A stretch of 6,925 nucleotides of DNA. It comes from QYOJ01 sp964642545 (GTDB lineage: Bacteria; Bacteroidota; Bacteroidia; Bacteroidales; FEN-979). The translations under genes were made by a program, and so were the position numbers. Positions 5,901 through 6,925 of this stretch are shown here, in pieces. Under the pieces are notes generated by a model, which was not told the origin of the DNA, ran no database searches, and saw only the letters and a program-made list of their open reading frames with translations. Each line of letters starts with the position of its first letter. The stretch's first letter is position 1. The DNA is taken from positions 1-6,925 of the forward strand of contig CAZXQU010000105.1 of assembly GCA_964642545.1 (NCBI GenBank). The letters are read 5' to 3'.

Positions 5901-6626
5901 ATGAGCCTTGTCCCTATTATTACTGTAATCTGCATTGTAACCATCTCGCTGCTTGTCACTAAGATAGCAGCTGCGATGCTGGCCAATACAGGTTTATCAA
6001 TGCATTCGGCGAAGTTTCAGTCCCGTTCTGCTTTTACAGGAGTTGGATTTACAACTTCAGAGTCGGAACAAATCACAACCCATCCTACACGTAGGAAAAT
6101 AGTCTCCTCCCTCATGCTCCTCGGGAATGCCGGGATTGTTACGGTGATGGCTTCCCTCTTGCTGACATTTGTCCACAAAGATGAGCAGGGGATGTCGTGG
6201 TATTATGGTGTAGGCATCCTGGTCGTCGCCACTGTCATTCTTACAATTGTGGCCAACAGCAACAAGGTAGACAATGCACTTACGAAGGCGGTAAACAGGT
6301 TTCTGGGGAAATACAAGATATTTTCTACGTATAACTTTGGATCACTTTACAAACTGGCAGATGACTATCATATTTATGACTTTTATGTCAGGTCAGGAGG
6401 ATGGCTCGAAGGGAAGAAGGCTTCTGATGAACGACTTCAACAGGAGGGAATCATTATTCTGGGGATTGAGAAACCTGATGGGACATATGTTGGTGCTGTT
6501 ACTCCTGATACAGTCCTTCTGGAAAATGACTTGTTGATTGTTTATGGACGGGCCCATTCGGTGAAATTTTTAGATCCAATAAAACGCAAGAGTGCCCAAG
6601 AACAACCTTCACCACCTGCTCCATAA
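5901..6626 (+). CDS. Membrane protein with one K+-transporter-like pore unit and a C-terminal TrkA-C (RCK_C) domain
   Basis: This 241-residue protein has three hydrophobic helices (about 4-27, 66-91 and 102-118). Between the first two lies a pore-loop-like stretch, SAFTGVGFTTSE (43-54), then LMLLGNAGIVTV (71-82). This order resembles one membrane/pore-loop/membrane repeat of the TrkH/KtrB family, which has SAFN-x-x-GF at the filter and an LxxLGGxGF-type motif in the next helix. A cytoplasmic linker leads to an RCK_C domain (about 150-225) with YDFYVRSGGWLEGK, GIIILGIEKPDG and LLENDLLIVYG, a ligand-binding module in K+ channels and transporters. An NAD-binding RCK_N domain is absent. The tail is Pro-rich. 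The role is probably ion transport or its regulation, but no such function is proven. The family seems widespread and is usually named only by its TrkA-C domain. It is downstream of, and probably cotranscribed with, the radical SAM gene, and convergent with the symporter. Confidence 0.75.
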   Translation: MSLVPIITVICIVTISLLVTKIAAAMLANTGLSMHSAKFQSRSAFTGVGFTTSESEQITTHPTRRKIVSSLMLLGNAGIVTVMASLLLTFVHKDEQGMSWYYGVGILVVATVILTIVANSNKVDNALTKAVNRFLGKYKIFSTYNFGSLYKLADDYHIYDFYVRSGGWLEGKKASDERLQQEGIIILGIEKPDGTYVGAVTPDTVLLENDLLIVYGRAHSVKFLDPIKRKSAQEQPSPPAP

Positions 6627-6658
6627 TATGTCAGGATGGATAGGACCACACCCCTGGA

Positions 6659-6925
6659 TCACACCTTGAGGGTTTCCCCTTCTGATTTTGCAATAACGAC
6701 GGCGCCGCAGGTGTCGCTCCAAACATTCGTTGCAGTACGGAACATATCCAGGATCCTGTCTACAGCCAGAATCAGCCCAAGGCCTTCAAGGGGCAAGCCT
6801 ACTGCTGTAAGGATAATGGAGATCATAACCAATCCAGCCATCGGGATACCAGCTGCCCCGATTGAAGCCAGGAGAGCGGTGATCACCACAATAACCTGTT
6901 GAATAAATGTGAGTTCAATCCCATA
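6659..6925 (-). CDS. Dicarboxylate/amino-acid:cation symporter (DAACS, GltP/DctA type), C-terminal part only
   Basis: The last 88 residues of the protein are present; the reading frame continues past base 6925 without a start, so the gene is partial at its 5' end. The reentrant hairpin HP2 region ASIGAAGIPMAGLVM is visible, followed by the final helix with DRILDMFRTATNVWSD. Compared with GltPh, the substrate- and sodium-binding Asp, Arg, Thr, Asn and Asp of DMxRTxxNVxGD are all kept. The Arg favours acidic substrates such as glutamate, aspartate or C4-dicarboxylates. The glycine before the last Asp is Ser here. The C-terminus AKSEGETLKV is short. In-frame GTG codons, such as the one at 6889, lie inside conserved helix sequence and are not starts. 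The stop is 32 bases from the convergent RCK_C gene, with no clear terminator between them. Confidence 0.9.
   Translation of the reverse strand, partial: YGIELTFIQQVIVVITALLASIGAAGIPMAGLVMISIILTAVGLPLEGLGLILAVDRILDMFRTATNVWSDTCGAVVIAKSEGETLKV

Noticed and set aside
6627..6658. Terminator between the RCK_C gene and the convergent symporter gene
   Set aside because: No stable stem or T run is visible in the 32 bases.
6636..6902. Plus-strand open frame of 88 codons opposite the symporter
   Set aside because: The opposite strand encodes conserved DAACS motifs in frame to the window edge, so this frame is an antisense shadow.

Overview
The window looks like chromosomal DNA of a member of the Bacteroidota. 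The evidence is a tRNA gene with no encoded CCA, two matches to the Bacteroidota promoter element TAnnTTTG, weak Shine-Dalgarno sequences, and a DUF4249 lipoprotein, a family essentially confined to that phylum. No genus can be named from the sequence alone. There is no transposase, integrase, CRISPR array or plasmid function.

Layout. (1) Positions 1-87: the 3' half of tRNA-Pro(UGG), followed by a strong intrinsic terminator. (2) Positions 126-2531, plus strand: a compact operon of three genes. It encodes an ArsR-family repressor, an ArsG-like six-helix membrane protein of the CcdA/DsbD fold, and an ArsP/YraQ-type permease (PF03773). A good promoter (TTG-N22-TACTTTTG) lies upstream, and a perfect inverted repeat (TTTCGT-N6-ACGAAA) sits just downstream of its -7 box. 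(3) Positions 2562-3719, minus strand: a DUF4249 outer-membrane-type lipoprotein, convergent with the permease and without its usual TonB-receptor partner. (4) Positions 3720-3951: a divergent intergenic region with an 11-bp tandem duplication and a possible promoter. (5) Positions 3952-6626, plus strand: a cobalamin-binding radical SAM enzyme with a DUF4070-like region and an extra C-terminal segment, followed 17 bases later by a small membrane protein. That protein joins one K+-transporter-like membrane/pore-loop/membrane unit to a TrkA-C (RCK_C) domain. (6) Positions 6659-6925, minus strand: the C-terminal end of a dicarboxylate/amino-acid:cation symporter that continues past the window.

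How the genes may work together. The first operon reads as a self-regulated metalloid, probably organoarsenical, efflux unit: a cysteine-bearing ArsR derepresses two dissimilar membrane transporters. The pairing of the radical SAM enzyme with the pore-like/RCK_C protein is the least explained part of the window. Radical SAM enzymes with DUF4070 include hopanoid-modifying proteins, so a role in lipid or membrane chemistry is possible, but neither substrate nor functional link is visible in the sequence.

The best candidates for something undescribed are the single-repeat SKT-like/RCK_C protein and its conserved or accidental coupling to the radical SAM gene. The arsenical operon is a variant of a known theme, notable for lacking a thioredoxin-like partner and for the unusual cysteine positions in its repressor.
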